A stretch of DNA of 44,447 nt. Origin: Mycobacterium sp. 852002-40037_SCH5390672 (GTDB lineage Bacteria; Actinomycetota; Actinomycetes; Mycobacteriales; Mycobacteriaceae). This document shows positions 8,740-17,467 of the stretch, piece by piece. The number at the start of each line of letters is the position of its first letter. Within the stretch, counting starts at the first letter, position 1. The notes under the pieces are model-generated. The model had not been told where the DNA came from. It did not search any database and saw only the letters and a program-made list of their open reading frames with translations. The position numbers and the translations under genes are program-made. The stretch covers positions 1-44,447 of the forward strand of contig NZ_LZTA01000080.1 of the NCBI RefSeq assembly GCF_001665875.1, read 5' to 3'.

Positions 8740-9408
8740 ATGCCTATTTCGAGGCCGACCTTCACCCGGAGGACTCGCTGGCACATTGCGATTCTGGCGG
8801 TGGTGGTGGCGCTGATCGCCGCGCTGGTCGCCCAGCTGCGCGATGATTCCGCCACGACGGGCACGCCCGCGAACCATCAGCAAGTGGCCGACCGGGAACA
8901 CCGGGACGCCGATACGCCCGAAGCCTTATCCGGTCCGCGCCAGCGCGCCAGCCTGCCGCCGTGCCCCGGCGCCGGAAATGGTCCGGGCCCCGAGGCGCTA
9001 CGGGGTGTGACGGCGGATTGTGCCGCCGACGGTTCCGTCGTCGACGTCGCCCACGCGGTGGCCGGGCGCCGGGTGGTCCTCAACTTCTGGGCATATTGGT
9101 GCGCGCCGTGCGCCGCCGAACTGCCCGCGATGGCCGAGTATCAACGTCGGGCCGGTTCGGACGTAATGGTGGTGACGGTGCATCAAGACGAGAACGAGAC
9201 GGCCGCCTTGCTGCGGCTGGCCGAGCTCGGTGTGCGCCTGCCGACCCTGCAGGACGGTCGTCGCCGGGTCGCGGCCGCGCTGCGGGTGGTAAATGTGATG
9301 CCCGCGACGGTGGTCCTGCGGCCGGACGGTAGCGTTGCCCAGACGCTGCCACGAGCTTTCAACACTGTCGACGAGATCGCGGCTGCGATCGGCAACGACA
9401 GGGGATAA
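8740..9408 (+). CDS. Membrane-anchored thioredoxin-like protein (Rv3673c type)
   Basis: TlpA/ResA-like thiol-disulfide oxidoreductase, 222 residues from ATG 8740. An N-terminal signal anchor (about residues 15-32) places the thioredoxin domain outside the membrane. The active site is F-W-A-Y-W-C121-A-P-C124, with a cis-proline region M-P-A-T later. Two extra cysteines (C75, C94) precede the domain. The reading frame stays open upstream through the end of nth, but ATG 8740 is the first start that puts a hydrophobic anchor at the N-terminus and avoids overlap. Its place before marP, whose protease domain needs a disulfide, makes a shared periplasmic redox role plausible but unproven. Confidence 0.9.
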   Translation: MPISRPTFTRRTRWHIAILAVVVALIAALVAQLRDDSATTGTPANHQQVADREHRDADTPEALSGPRQRASLPPCPGAGNGPGPEALRGVTADCAADGSVVDVAHAVAGRRVVLNFWAYWCAPCAAELPAMAEYQRRAGSDVMVVTVHQDENETAALLRLAELGVRLPTLQDGRRRVAAALRVVNVMPATVVLRPDGSVAQTLPRAFNTVDEIAAAIGNDRG

Positions 9409-9437
9409 GCGGAAAAATTGAACCGACTGGAGGGGCC

Positions 9438-10256
9438 GTGAGTGCTGGGGGTTCGCCCCTGCGGAATGGGGACCCCGCCCCCGCGCGCGGGACCGTTGCG
9501 CTGAGGCCCGACGCCTGCCCGTCCTGGCTGCGTCCGTTGGTCGACCACGTCGACGACATTCCCGATGCGGCCCGGCGCCGCCTGCCGGCCGACGTGCTGG
9601 CGATGATCACCACCAAGGCCGTGTCGGCGCTGACAACTCTGAGCGGCGCCGGCCGCGAAGCCGCTGTGCTGGTGTTGATCTCCGGTCCGGAATCCGGGCC
9701 GCCCGACGGCGGTATCCCTGACGACGCCGACCTGCTCGTCACCGTGCGGGCGTCGACCCTTCGCCACCACGCCGGCCAGGCGGCGTTTCCCGGCGGCGCC
9801 TCCGATCCCACCGACGATGGTCCGGTGGACACCGCGCTGCGCGAGGCTCACGAGGAAACCGGCATCGACGTCAGCAGACTGTATCCCCTGGCGACGATGG
9901 AAAAGATGTTCATCGCGCCGTCGCAGTTTCACGTCGTCCCGGTACTGGCCTACTCGCCGGATCCCGGTCCGGTGTCCGTCGTCAACGAGGCCGAGACGGC
10001 GATCGTCGCGCGAGTTCCGGTGCGCGCCTTCATCAACCCGGACAACCGACTGATGGTGTACCGCGGCGATCTCGGTCGTCGGTGGGCCGGCCCGGCGTTT
10101 CTGCTCAACGAGATGCTGGTCTGGGGATTCACTGGCCAGGTGATTTCTGCGCTGCTCGACGTCGCCGGCTGGGCCCAGCCGTGGGACACCAGCGACGAGC
10201 GGGAGTTGGACGCGGCGATGGCGCTGGTCGGCGAGCGGGGCGGGCCCCCCCGATGA
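9438..10256 (+). CDS. NUDIX hydrolase, NudL/CoA-pyrophosphatase subgroup (Rv3672c type)
   Basis: A 272-residue NUDIX protein. The UPF0035-type signature HAGQAAFPGG (residues 111-120) runs directly into the Nudix helix with R135-E136 and E139-E140-T-G, the metal-binding glutamates. The spacing between the glycine pair and R-E is one residue longer than the classic box and the early glutamate is an aspartate, as in CoA pyrophosphatases (NudL/NUDT7). CoA or another nucleotide conjugate is therefore the likely substrate, by family inference. GTG start at 9438 with a GGAGGGG Shine-Dalgarno. Its TGA overlaps the marP ATG by 4 bp. Confidence 0.92.
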   Translation: MSAGGSPLRNGDPAPARGTVALRPDACPSWLRPLVDHVDDIPDAARRRLPADVLAMITTKAVSALTTLSGAGREAAVLVLISGPESGPPDGGIPDDADLLVTVRASTLRHHAGQAAFPGGASDPTDDGPVDTALREAHEETGIDVSRLYPLATMEKMFIAPSQFHVVPVLAYSPDPGPVSVVNEAETAIVARVPVRAFINPDNRLMVYRGDLGRRWAGPAFLLNEMLVWGFTGQVISALLDVAGWAQPWDTSDERELDAAMALVGERGGPPR

Positions 10257-11461
10257 ACCTGAATTCGATGAGCCCGTCGCAGTGGCTGGATGTCGCCGTC
10301 CTGGCCGTCGCGTTCATCGCGGCGGTCTCGGGCTGGCGCTCGGGCGCGTTGGGCTCATTGCTGTCGTTCGTGGGAGTGCTACTCGGCGCGATCGCGGGAG
10401 TGCTGCTGGCGCCCCACCTGGTCAGCCATATCGCCGCGCCGCGGGCCAAATTGTTTGCCGCACTGTTCTTGATCCTCGCGCTGGTCGTCATCGGCGAGGT
10501 CGCCGGTGTGGTGCTGGGGCGCGCCGTCCGCAGCGCGATCCGCAGCCGTTCCATCCGAACGGTGGACTCGGTCATCGGGGTGGCGGTCCAGCTGGTCGTG
10601 GTGCTGACCGCGGCGTGGTTGTTGGCGACGCCGCTGACCCAGTCCAAGGACCAGCCGGAACTGGCCGCCGCGGTCCGCGGGTCGCGAGTGTTGGCTCAGG
10701 TCAACGACGTAGCGCCGCCCTGGCTCAAGACGGTGCCCAAGCGGCTTTCGGCGCTGCTGAATACCTCCGGTCTGCCGGCGGTGCTGGAGCCGTTCAGCCG
10801 CACGCCGGTCATTCCGGTCGCCTCTCCCGATCCCGAGCTGGCCGGCAACCCGGTGGTGCAGGCCACCGCGCCCAGTGTGGTCAAGGTGCGCAGCCTGGCC
10901 CCCAGCTGCCAGAAAGTGTTGGAGGGCAGCGGATTCGTGATCGCACCCGATCGGGTGATGACCAATGCGCACGTGGTGGCCGGCTCCAACAGCGTTCAGA
11001 TCTACGCCAGCGGTAATCCCCTCGACGCCACCGTGGTGTCCTACGATCCGGCGGTCGACATCGCGATTCTGGCCGTCCCCAACTTGCCTCCGCCCCCATT
11101 GGCTTTCGCCCAGGCCGACGCGAAAACCGGTGCCAGTGTGGTAGTCCTGGGTTATCCCGGCGGTGGGAACTTCACCGCGACCCCGGCCAGGATTCGCGAG
11201 CTGATCAAACTGAGCGGCCCCGACATCTATCGGGATCCGGCACCGGTGACCCGTGATGTCTACACGATCAGAGCCAATGTGGAGCAAGGCAATTCGGGTG
11301 GACCGTTGATCGATCTGGACGGTCACGTGCTCGGTGTGGTGTTCGGCGCGGCTGTCGACGATCCCGACACCGGCTTCGTGTTGACCGCCGACGAGGTGGC
11401 CAGTCAGCTTGCCCGCATCGGTGACACCCAGATGGTGGGCACCGGGTCCTGCGTCGGCTGA
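10253..11461 (+). CDS. marP: Membrane serine protease MarP (acid resistance)
   Basis: Periplasmic trypsin-like protease tethered by an N-terminal CvpA-like domain with four membrane helices (about residues 12-125). The protease domain has the full triad H240 (TNAHVVAG), D269 (DPAVDIAIL) and S348 (GNSGGP). C219 and C400 match the two cysteines that form the activating disulfide in M. tuberculosis MarP, which protects cytosolic pH in acid. ATG 10253 overlaps the NUDIX stop (ATGA). Residue numbers are 5 higher than in M. tuberculosis (H235, D264, S343), so the ATG at 10268 (Met6) may be the true start. Confidence 0.96.
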   Translation: MNLNSMSPSQWLDVAVLAVAFIAAVSGWRSGALGSLLSFVGVLLGAIAGVLLAPHLVSHIAAPRAKLFAALFLILALVVIGEVAGVVLGRAVRSAIRSRSIRTVDSVIGVAVQLVVVLTAAWLLATPLTQSKDQPELAAAVRGSRVLAQVNDVAPPWLKTVPKRLSALLNTSGLPAVLEPFSRTPVIPVASPDPELAGNPVVQATAPSVVKVRSLAPSCQKVLEGSGFVIAPDRVMTNAHVVAGSNSVQIYASGNPLDATVVSYDPAVDIAILAVPNLPPPPLAFAQADAKTGASVVVLGYPGGGNFTATPARIRELIKLSGPDIYRDPAPVTRDVYTIRANVEQGNSGGPLIDLDGHVLGVVFGAAVDDPDTGFVLTADEVASQLARIGDTQMVGTGSCVG

Positions 11462-11471
11462 GCCGCCGCGT

Positions 11472-12443
11472 TTACCTCGCTCGCGTCAGGTGCACCTGTT
11501 CGAGGAACTTCGTCAGGTGCCTGTTGATGTCCTCGGGCTCCTCTTCGTGGCTGAAATGCCCTGCGCCGGCAATGGATAGGTAGCGCCCCTGTGGCGCGTA
11601 GCGCTGTGTACGGTCGACCGGGTCGGCCAGCACGTACGGATCCGCTTCACCGCGTAGGTGCAACAGCGGCACGCGAAGCTGCGTGCTCATTGACCTCATG
11701 AAGCGCCTGCCTTCATCGCGCAGCTGGCTGCGTACGGCCCAACGCTGGTATTCCAGTGCGCAATGTGCGGCCCCCGGGATTTGAATCGCCGTCCGCAGAT
11801 GGCCGATTGTTTCGGAAAAGTCTTCCGAGGCAAGCCATTTCCCGCAACTACGGCTTCGGACGAGGCGCTCGATCTCGGCGGCGTTGTCTCGGGTCAACAG
11901 GCGCTCGGGCCACAACGGTACTTGGTATTGCAGCAGCGTCGGCAGAAGTGCGTAACCCTGGTCGCGCCGCGTCAACGTGGATCGTCGTAACGCCGCCGGG
12001 TGCGGCGAACTGATCAGCGCGATCGCCGACACCAGCCGCGGATGCAGCAAGGCCGTGGCCCAGCACCCCAGCCCGCCGTCGGCGTGGCCCACCAAAGTCG
12101 CCGAGGAGTGCCCCAGTGCCCGAATGAGTCCGGCCGTGTCGCCGGCCATCGTCCAGCCGTCGTAGCCGCGGGGCGGCTTATCGCTGCCGCCGTAGCCGCG
12201 CAGGTCGACGGCGACCACTCGCGCCCCCCGCAGTCCGCGCAGCTGATGACGCCACGACCACCAGAACGATCCGAAACCGTGCAGCAGCATCACCAGTGGG
12301 CGTGCCGTAGGGGGAGCAGTAGCCGACGGGCCGTCGGCATCGCTGCGGGTCTCGACGACGTGGAAGCGGATGCCGTTGGCGTGTACATCGAGATGACGCC
12401 ACGGCCCCTCGATGCGGGTTACCGACGGATCCGGCGGCGCCAT
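11472..12443 (-). CDS. ephE: Alpha/beta hydrolase, epoxide-hydrolase-like (EphE)
   Basis: Alpha/beta-hydrolase of 323 residues. The oxyanion motif HGFG is at 55-58, DLRGYGGSD at 80-88 matches the epoxide hydrolase pattern, the nucleophile elbow is G-H-A-D122-G-G, and the catalytic histidine H296 is in GAGHFSH. An aspartate nucleophile fits epoxide hydrolase or haloalkane dehalogenase rather than lipase. The cap tyrosines that activate the epoxide are not firmly placed, so substrate is unknown. Its ATG directly abuts the stop of the upstream holin-like membrane gene (no gap), indicating cotranscription. It converges on marP. Confidence 0.9.
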   Translation of the reverse strand: MAPPDPSVTRIEGPWRHLDVHANGIRFHVVETRSDADGPSATAPPTARPLVMLLHGFGSFWWSWRHQLRGLRGARVVAVDLRGYGGSDKPPRGYDGWTMAGDTAGLIRALGHSSATLVGHADGGLGCWATALLHPRLVSAIALISSPHPAALRRSTLTRRDQGYALLPTLLQYQVPLWPERLLTRDNAAEIERLVRSRSCGKWLASEDFSETIGHLRTAIQIPGAAHCALEYQRWAVRSQLRDEGRRFMRSMSTQLRVPLLHLRGEADPYVLADPVDRTQRYAPQGRYLSIAGAGHFSHEEEPEDINRHLTKFLEQVHLTRAR

Positions 12444-12986
12444 CTACCAACCCGATGGATCGGCGGCAGCGTCGTCTCCGGGCTTCGCGTGCTTGCCGCG
12501 GGGCTCGGGGAGCTGTTTGGCGCCACCGGGGGCCTTGTCGTGGCCCGGTGTGAGCGCGCTGCGTGTCTCCCGGACCGATTCGATCGTCTGGCGCGGTCCC
12601 CGGATCCGGCGCACCTTGAGGAAGCCCAGCAGGGCCAGCACGGCGCCGACCACCACCATGATCCCGAACACGATCAGGTACGCCACCCAGCGCCACAGCC
12701 AGGTGTCGAGCAGCTCGGCGATGAAGAAGAAGAAAAAGAAGGTGGAGTAAAACAGCACCACCAGCGCGGCGATGAAGAAGACGCTGCCGGTGAGCCCTTT
12801 TTTGACGTCCCGGGTAATTTCGGCGCGCGCCAGTTCGACTTCGGCGCGCACCAGCGTGGAGACCTGCGTGGTCGCGTCTTTGATCAGGTCACCGATCGAC
12901 GGCTCGGCAGGTTTGGCATGCGGGTCGGTCAACGGAATCGTGGTCAAGGTGCTGGGCACACCGTTCTTGCCATCGGCTTTGCTCAC
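12444..12986 (-). CDS. Holin-like integral membrane protein (Rv3669 type, phage holin superfamily III/DUF1469)
   Basis: 180 residues: a polar N-terminus, an amphipathic segment (L-V-R-A-E-V-E-L-A-R-A-E-I), two strongly hydrophobic helices (about residues 66-90, with a run of seven phenylalanines, and 97-122), and a basic, proline-rich C-terminal tail. This layout is that of the Pfam putative actinobacterial holin-X/DUF1469 family. The name reflects topology; chromosomal members are not known to lyse cells. GTG start at 12986 with an AGAGGA Shine-Dalgarno. It is first in a two-gene operon with ephE. Confidence 0.85.
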   Translation of the reverse strand: MSKADGKNGVPSTLTTIPLTDPHAKPAEPSIGDLIKDATTQVSTLVRAEVELARAEITRDVKKGLTGSVFFIAALVVLFYSTFFFFFFIAELLDTWLWRWVAYLIVFGIMVVVGAVLALLGFLKVRRIRGPRQTIESVRETRSALTPGHDKAPGGAKQLPEPRGKHAKPGDDAAADPSGW

Positions 12987-13236
12987 AGACCGTCCTCTTT
13001 CGTCATTACCCGGCTCGCTGTCGTCGCGGTTTATGTTGCCATGTGGCGCGAAGCCAGACGAGGCCAGCCGAGCACTGCGCCCCAGGTTTGAGCGCCAAAA
13101 GGCCAGTTCGGTTCGGACAGAAGGCGGTCGGCGACGCCGCGGGGCCTACACGCTTTCCAGAGCGAACATCACATCCCGGCCGATTACACTCGGCCAAGCC
13201 GGTCGCGATGGCCGGCCGACCGATGGGAGTGGGGCT

Positions 13237-13935
13237 GTGCGGAGCGCGCACCGGTGCTTCTCAGTGGCGATGGTTGCCCTGCTCGTGGCCGCGATGGGGT
13301 CGCTTGCCCGGGCCGCGGCAGCTGACGTCCGGATTCCGATCGGCGGTGGTGCGGGCATCGTCATCAACGGCGACACCATGTGCACCCTGACCACCATCGG
13401 CGGCGACGCCGCCGGCGAGCTGATCGGTTTCACTTCCGCGCACTGCGGCGGCCCGGGCGCACAGGTCACCGCCGAGGGCGCGGAAAACGCGGGCGTATTG
13501 GGCACCATGGTCGGCGGTAACGACAACCTCGACTACGCGGTGATCAAGTTCGATCCGGCCAAGGTGACGCCGGTGGCCAACTTCAACGGCTTCTTGATCA
13601 GCGGCATCGGTCCGGACCCCGCCGTCGGCGAGATCGCCTGCAAACAGGGCCGCACGACCGGCAATTCGTGCGGCGTCACCTGGGGCATGGGTCAGACGCC
13701 GGGCAGCATCCTCATGCAGGTCTGTGGTCAGCCGGGTGACTCCGGCGCGCCGGTCACCGTCAACAATCAGTTGGTCGGAATGATCCACGGAGCGTTCAGC
13801 GACAACCTGCCGACCTGCGTCATCAAATACATCCCGCTGCACACGCCGGCGGTGGTGATGTCGTTCAATGCGGTCCTGGCCGACATCAACACCAAACATC
13901 GGCCCGGTGCGGGGTTCAGCCCGCTGCCGGGCTGA
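13237..13935 (+). CDS. Secreted trypsin-like (S1-family) serine protease (Rv3668c type)
   Basis: 232-residue exported protease. The signal peptide spans about residues 1-28 (hydrophobic core then A-R-A-A-A-A). Catalytic residues are H69 in T-S-A-H-C-G-G, D99 in L-D-Y-A-V-I and S169 in P-G-D-S-G-A-P. Paired cysteines C49/C70 flank the histidine and C135/C145 are closely spaced, as in streptogrisin-like enzymes. The open frame extends far upstream into the gap, but GTG 13237 gives a normal signal peptide and is preceded by a purine-rich stretch. Target unknown. It converges on acs with 10 bp between stops. Confidence 0.9.
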   Translation: MRSAHRCFSVAMVALLVAAMGSLARAAAADVRIPIGGGAGIVINGDTMCTLTTIGGDAAGELIGFTSAHCGGPGAQVTAEGAENAGVLGTMVGGNDNLDYAVIKFDPAKVTPVANFNGFLISGIGPDPAVGEIACKQGRTTGNSCGVTWGMGQTPGSILMQVCGQPGDSGAPVTVNNQLVGMIHGAFSDNLPTCVIKYIPLHTPAVVMSFNAVLADINTKHRPGAGFSPLPG

Positions 13936-13945
13936 CCCACAGCGA

Positions 13946-15898
13946 CTACGTCGCCGCCCTGATCGCGTCGAACACGCCGGGATCGAGCAGCGTCGAGGTG
14001 TCACCCAATTCGCGGTTTTCGGCGATGTCGCGCAACAGCCTGCGCATGATCTTGCCGCTGCGGGTCTTCGGTAGTTCGGGCACCACGTGAACCTCGCGCG
14101 GGCGGGCGATGGGTGAAATCTCCTTGGCCACCTCGCCGCGCAACTCCTCGACGATCCCGTCGTGCACTTGGTGATCGGCGCGCAGGACGACGAACGCGCA
14201 GATGGCCTGGCCGGTGGTCGCGTCGGTTGCCCCGACCACCGCCGCCTCGGCCACCGAGGCGTGACCGACCAGCGCCGACTCCACCTCCGCGGTGGACAGC
14301 CGGTGCCCCGACACGTTCATGACGTCGTCGATGCGGCCCACCACCCAGATGGCACCGTCGCCGTCGTAATAGGCGCTGTCGCCGGCGAAGTACCAGCCCT
14401 GCTCGGCGAACCGGGACCAGTAGGTCTCGACGTAGCGTTCCGGATCGCCCCAAATGCCGCGCAGCATCGAAGGCCACGGCTGGTCGAGCACCAGGTAGCC
14501 GGTGACGTGTTCGCCCTTGTCGGCACCCCGTGGCAGCTCATCGCCGTGGTCGTCGACGATCTTGGCCGAGATGCCCGGCAGCGGCGCCATGGCCGAACCC
14601 GGTTTGGTCGCAGCGACTCCGGGCAACGGGGAGATCATTGTGGCACCCGTTTCGGTCTGCCACCAGGTGTCGACGATGGGAAGGCGGTCGCCCCCGATCA
14701 CCCTGCGGTACCAGCGCCACGCTTCGGGGTTGATCGGTTCACCCACCGAACCCAGCAGCCTCAGGCTGGACAGGTCGTGCGCGTCGGGGATCTCGCGTCC
14801 CCACTTCATGAACGTGCGAATCAGCGTGGGCGCCGTGTAATAGATTGTCACGCCGTGCTTTTCGATGATCTCAAAATGCCGGTGCTGGGTGGGCGAATCG
14901 GGGGTGCCTTCGTAGAGGACCTCGGTGACGCCGTTGGACAGGGGACCGTACACACCGTAGGTGTGTCCGGTAACCCAGCCGATGTCGGCGGTGCACCAGA
15001 AGACGTCGGTTTCGGCCTTGATGTCGAAGACGTAGTAGTGGGTGTAGGAGGCATGGGTCAGATAGCCGCCGCTGGTGTGCACGATGCCCTTGGGCTTGCC
15101 GGTGGTTCCCGAGGTGTACAGCAGGAACAACGGTTGCTCGGCGTCGAAGGGTTCCGGGGTGTGCTCGGGGGACGCGGCATCGACGACGTCGTGCCACCAC
15201 AGGTCACGGTCGTCGTTCCAGGACACGTCAATTCCGGTGCGCCGCACCACAAGAACGTGCTCGACGGGGCTGTCGCCGTCCTTGACGGCCTCGTCGGCCG
15301 CGTCCTTCAACGGTGCCGGCTTGCCGCGGCGGAACTGGCCGTCGCTGGTGATCAGCAGCTTGGCCTGCGCGTCGGCGATCCGGGCCTGCAGCGCCTTGGC
15401 GGTGAAGCCGGCGAACACCACGCTGTGCATCAGACCCAGCCGCGCGCAGGCCAGCATCGCGATCACCGCTTCGGGAATCAGCGGCAGGTAGATCGCGACC
15501 CGGTCGCCGGCGACCAGACCGAGATCGGTCAGCGCATTCGCGGCCTTGCATACCTCGGATTGCAGATCGGAGTAGGTCAGGCTGCGGTGGTCCCCGACGG
15601 GTTCTCCCTCCCAGTGGATCGCGACCCGATCCCCGTGCCCCGCCTCCACGTGGCGGTCCACGCAGTTATAGGCGACGTTGAGCTTGCCGTCGGCGAACCA
15701 CTTGGCGAACGGTGCCTGCGACCAGTCCAGCACCTCGGTGAACGGCGTCGCCCACGCCAGCCGGTTGGCCTGCTCGGCCCAGAAGGCCAGCCGGTCCTGC
15801 TCGGCCTCGCGGTACAGTTCCTCACCCGCATTGGCCTGCTCGGCGAATTGCGCCGGGGGCGGATACGACGAGGGGCCTGCGGTATTGGTGGCGGTCAC
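13946..15898 (-). CDS. acs: Acetyl-CoA synthetase
   Basis: AMP-forming ligase making acetyl-CoA from acetate, ATP and CoA. 650 residues, the usual family length. The P-loop-like motif YTSGTTGKPKG is at 261-271, the WWQTETG adenylate motif follows, and the C-terminal PKTRSGK motif holds the catalytic lysine K616, equivalent to K617 of M. tuberculosis Acs, which is acetylated and inactivated by the cAMP-dependent acetyltransferase. GTG start with an AGGAGA Shine-Dalgarno. It is transcribed alone. The crp gene and the adenylyl cyclase in this window suggest the same cAMP-linked control, by inference. Confidence 0.97.
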   Translation of the reverse strand: MTATNTAGPSSYPPPAQFAEQANAGEELYREAEQDRLAFWAEQANRLAWATPFTEVLDWSQAPFAKWFADGKLNVAYNCVDRHVEAGHGDRVAIHWEGEPVGDHRSLTYSDLQSEVCKAANALTDLGLVAGDRVAIYLPLIPEAVIAMLACARLGLMHSVVFAGFTAKALQARIADAQAKLLITSDGQFRRGKPAPLKDAADEAVKDGDSPVEHVLVVRRTGIDVSWNDDRDLWWHDVVDAASPEHTPEPFDAEQPLFLLYTSGTTGKPKGIVHTSGGYLTHASYTHYYVFDIKAETDVFWCTADIGWVTGHTYGVYGPLSNGVTEVLYEGTPDSPTQHRHFEIIEKHGVTIYYTAPTLIRTFMKWGREIPDAHDLSSLRLLGSVGEPINPEAWRWYRRVIGGDRLPIVDTWWQTETGATMISPLPGVAATKPGSAMAPLPGISAKIVDDHGDELPRGADKGEHVTGYLVLDQPWPSMLRGIWGDPERYVETYWSRFAEQGWYFAGDSAYYDGDGAIWVVGRIDDVMNVSGHRLSTAEVESALVGHASVAEAAVVGATDATTGQAICAFVVLRADHQVHDGIVEELRGEVAKEISPIARPREVHVVPELPKTRSGKIMRRLLRDIAENRELGDTSTLLDPGVFDAIRAAT

Positions 15899-16052
15899 TG
15901 GGTTCTCTCCTGTGTCGAGACTGCGCCGTTTCAGTGGCCCTGAGCTTTTTGGCCGACTGCGAGCCTAGCCGCGTGAGGTGTAGCTGTGCGAGTGGTAGCC
16001 GGGTGCGCGAATCCGGGGTCAAAGCGTGCCCCCATGGCGGATAATCACCGCT

Positions 16053-16595
16053 GTGCCGGGTCATGGGCGGGGCGTCCGCCGACCAATCCGCAGCTTTGCC
16101 GCGGCCGCAACGATTTACGCGGCGGCCACCATGCCCGGGTGGCCCGCATCGGCCCTGCCGCTGGAGAGCGGCGACCAAGCCACGCCCTGCCGGTCGGAGC
16201 AGGTCGCCGTGACCGCCTCCCCGGCAGAAGGCGCGGTGGGTCATCGCGCGGTGACGTTGATGTTCACCCTCGCCGGTGGCGCCGAGCCTTGCACGCTCAC
16301 CGGATACGCCTGGGTGGATTCGGGCGCCGGCGGGCCACTGATTCACGCTCAGCCCACGCTGCGCGGCTACCTGGGTGGGCTGCCGCCCGGCGCCGACGTC
16401 CCGCCCACCGTGCTGCTGTCGCTTTCGGCGCAGGGACAGGCAATCGTGGAGGGGATGGCCGTGGACGGCAGCGGTGGCGCGTGCCCCACCTACACGGACC
16501 TGCGCGTCAACCCGCCCGACACCGAAATCGTGCTCACGGTTGTGGCCACCATCGACGCCTGCGAATTGCAGGTGCATCCCATCACCGCGGTCTGA
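16053..16595 (+). CDS. Exported protein with DUF4232-like domain
   Basis: 180 residues from GTG 16053. A twin-arginine-preceded hydrophobic stretch (about residues 9-35) looks like a signal peptide. The mature part has paired cysteines and the phrases P-C-R-S-E-Q-V, P-C-T-L-T-G-Y-A and L-S-A-Q-G-Q-A, which resemble the DUF4232 beta-sandwich found in secreted actinobacterial proteins. Function unknown. A GATAAT hexamer at 16040-16045 sits 7 nt upstream of this GTG, supporting a leaderless start; an in-frame GTG at 16026 would add 9 residues. It and the next gene have no counterpart between acs and dppA in M. tuberculosis. Confidence 0.75.
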   Translation: MPGHGRGVRRPIRSFAAAATIYAAATMPGWPASALPLESGDQATPCRSEQVAVTASPAEGAVGHRAVTLMFTLAGGAEPCTLTGYAWVDSGAGGPLIHAQPTLRGYLGGLPPGADVPPTVLLSLSAQGQAIVEGMAVDGSGGACPTYTDLRVNPPDTEIVLTVVATIDACELQVHPITAV

Positions 16596-16601
16596 GCGGC
16601 G

Positions 16602-17393
16602 TCAGTCGGCCCTGACCAGACAGTAGACCCGCGCGGGGACGGGATATCCGAGGCCCTTGCTGTCGGGTGGGCACTGGGTTCTGTCCGTGCTGCCTTCGAA
16701 GCGCCGATTGACCTTGACCTGCACTCTGTTTGACCTGCCGCAGTCACCCAACCTTATCGTCATCGCGTCGCCATCACTGATCATCAAATAGCAGTGGTCC
16801 TCTTTCAGATTGACCGCGAAGCACAGGATCATCGCGTCGGTGGTGAAGCGGTCATAGACGGAGTGCTCTCGTTTACCGTCGGGGCAGGTGTCCGAGGCGC
16901 CTCCCTTGAAGGCAAGTTCATAGGTCGCCGCGGGGTCGATGCAACCCCGACTCGGGGTTGCATCGAAACGCTGTGCCTTGTAGTCGCTTTCGCTGATGCA
17001 ATCGCCCACCTGCAGCGAGGAGTCGCCTCCGCGCCCGGTCAGGCCCCGCGCTGCGTTGCCGAAGGTGCCCAGGGCAAGCAACACGGCGCCGATGGTGATG
17101 AGCGTGGTGGCCGACTTCGGCGTTCGCGGCCGCGGCGCATAACCGGGTGCGTAACCCGGATAGGCCGGATAGGGCGCCGCGGGGTAGCCCGCCGATGGCG
17201 GGGGATACGGATATCCGGTAGGGAAACCCGGAGGGTACTGCGGCGGGTAAGCGGGCGACCGTCTACGGCTGCGCGAGCGCTCCACCAAACCAACGATCAG
17301 GCAGATCAATCCGATTGCGGGGATGCCGAGGGAGAACATCAAGAAGCCCGCTCGCACCCCCGAGTCATGCGAGGCCAGATACTGCGCAGCCAC
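16602..17393 (-). CDS. Pro/Tyr/Gly-rich membrane protein with extracytoplasmic Cys-rich domain
   Basis: 263 residues. A first membrane helix (about 14-36) and a second (about 94-112) bracket a repetitive cytoplasmic linker rich in Tyr-Pro and Gly-Tyr (about 47-86). The C-terminal 150 residues start V-G-D-C-I and contain eight cysteines, resembling septum-like or LppU-like extracytoplasmic domains of mycobacteria. Function unknown. GTG start at 17393; a TAGGAT hexamer 6 nt upstream suggests a leaderless mRNA. Its coding sequence contains a 31-nt perfect palindrome (16936-16966). It converges with the DUF4232 gene, with 6 bp between stops. Confidence 0.75.
   Translation of the reverse strand: MAAQYLASHDSGVRAGFLMFSLGIPAIGLICLIVGLVERSRSRRRSPAYPPQYPPGFPTGYPYPPPSAGYPAAPYPAYPGYAPGYAPRPRTPKSATTLITIGAVLLALGTFGNAARGLTGRGGDSSLQVGDCISESDYKAQRFDATPSRGCIDPAATYELAFKGGASDTCPDGKREHSVYDRFTTDAMILCFAVNLKEDHCYLMISDGDAMTIRLGDCGRSNRVQVKVNRRFEGSTDRTQCPPDSKGLGYPVPARVYCLVRAD
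16936..16966. repeat. Perfect 15-bp inverted repeat with 1-nt centre inside a coding sequence
   Basis: The arms at 16936-16950 and 16952-16966 are exact reverse complements (left arm TCGATGCAACCCCGA, centre C). It falls in the extracytoplasmic domain of the Pro/Tyr-rich membrane protein, where it encodes the segment around D-A-T-P-S-R-G-C-I-D. Because of the symmetry the opposite strand reads almost the same peptide. A transcript could form a 15-bp hairpin. Confidence 0.9.
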
Positions 17394-17467
17394 GACGGGA
17401 TCCTACGTTGGCGAGCCGCACCGGGCACTTCACCGCCGCACGGCTTCAGGCCCTAGGGTCGGTTGTC

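Noticed and set aside
14162..15943. 593-codon open frame antisense to acs
   Set aside because: A long reverse frame is normal in GC-rich coding DNA; the acs strand encodes full catalytic motifs, while this frame has none.
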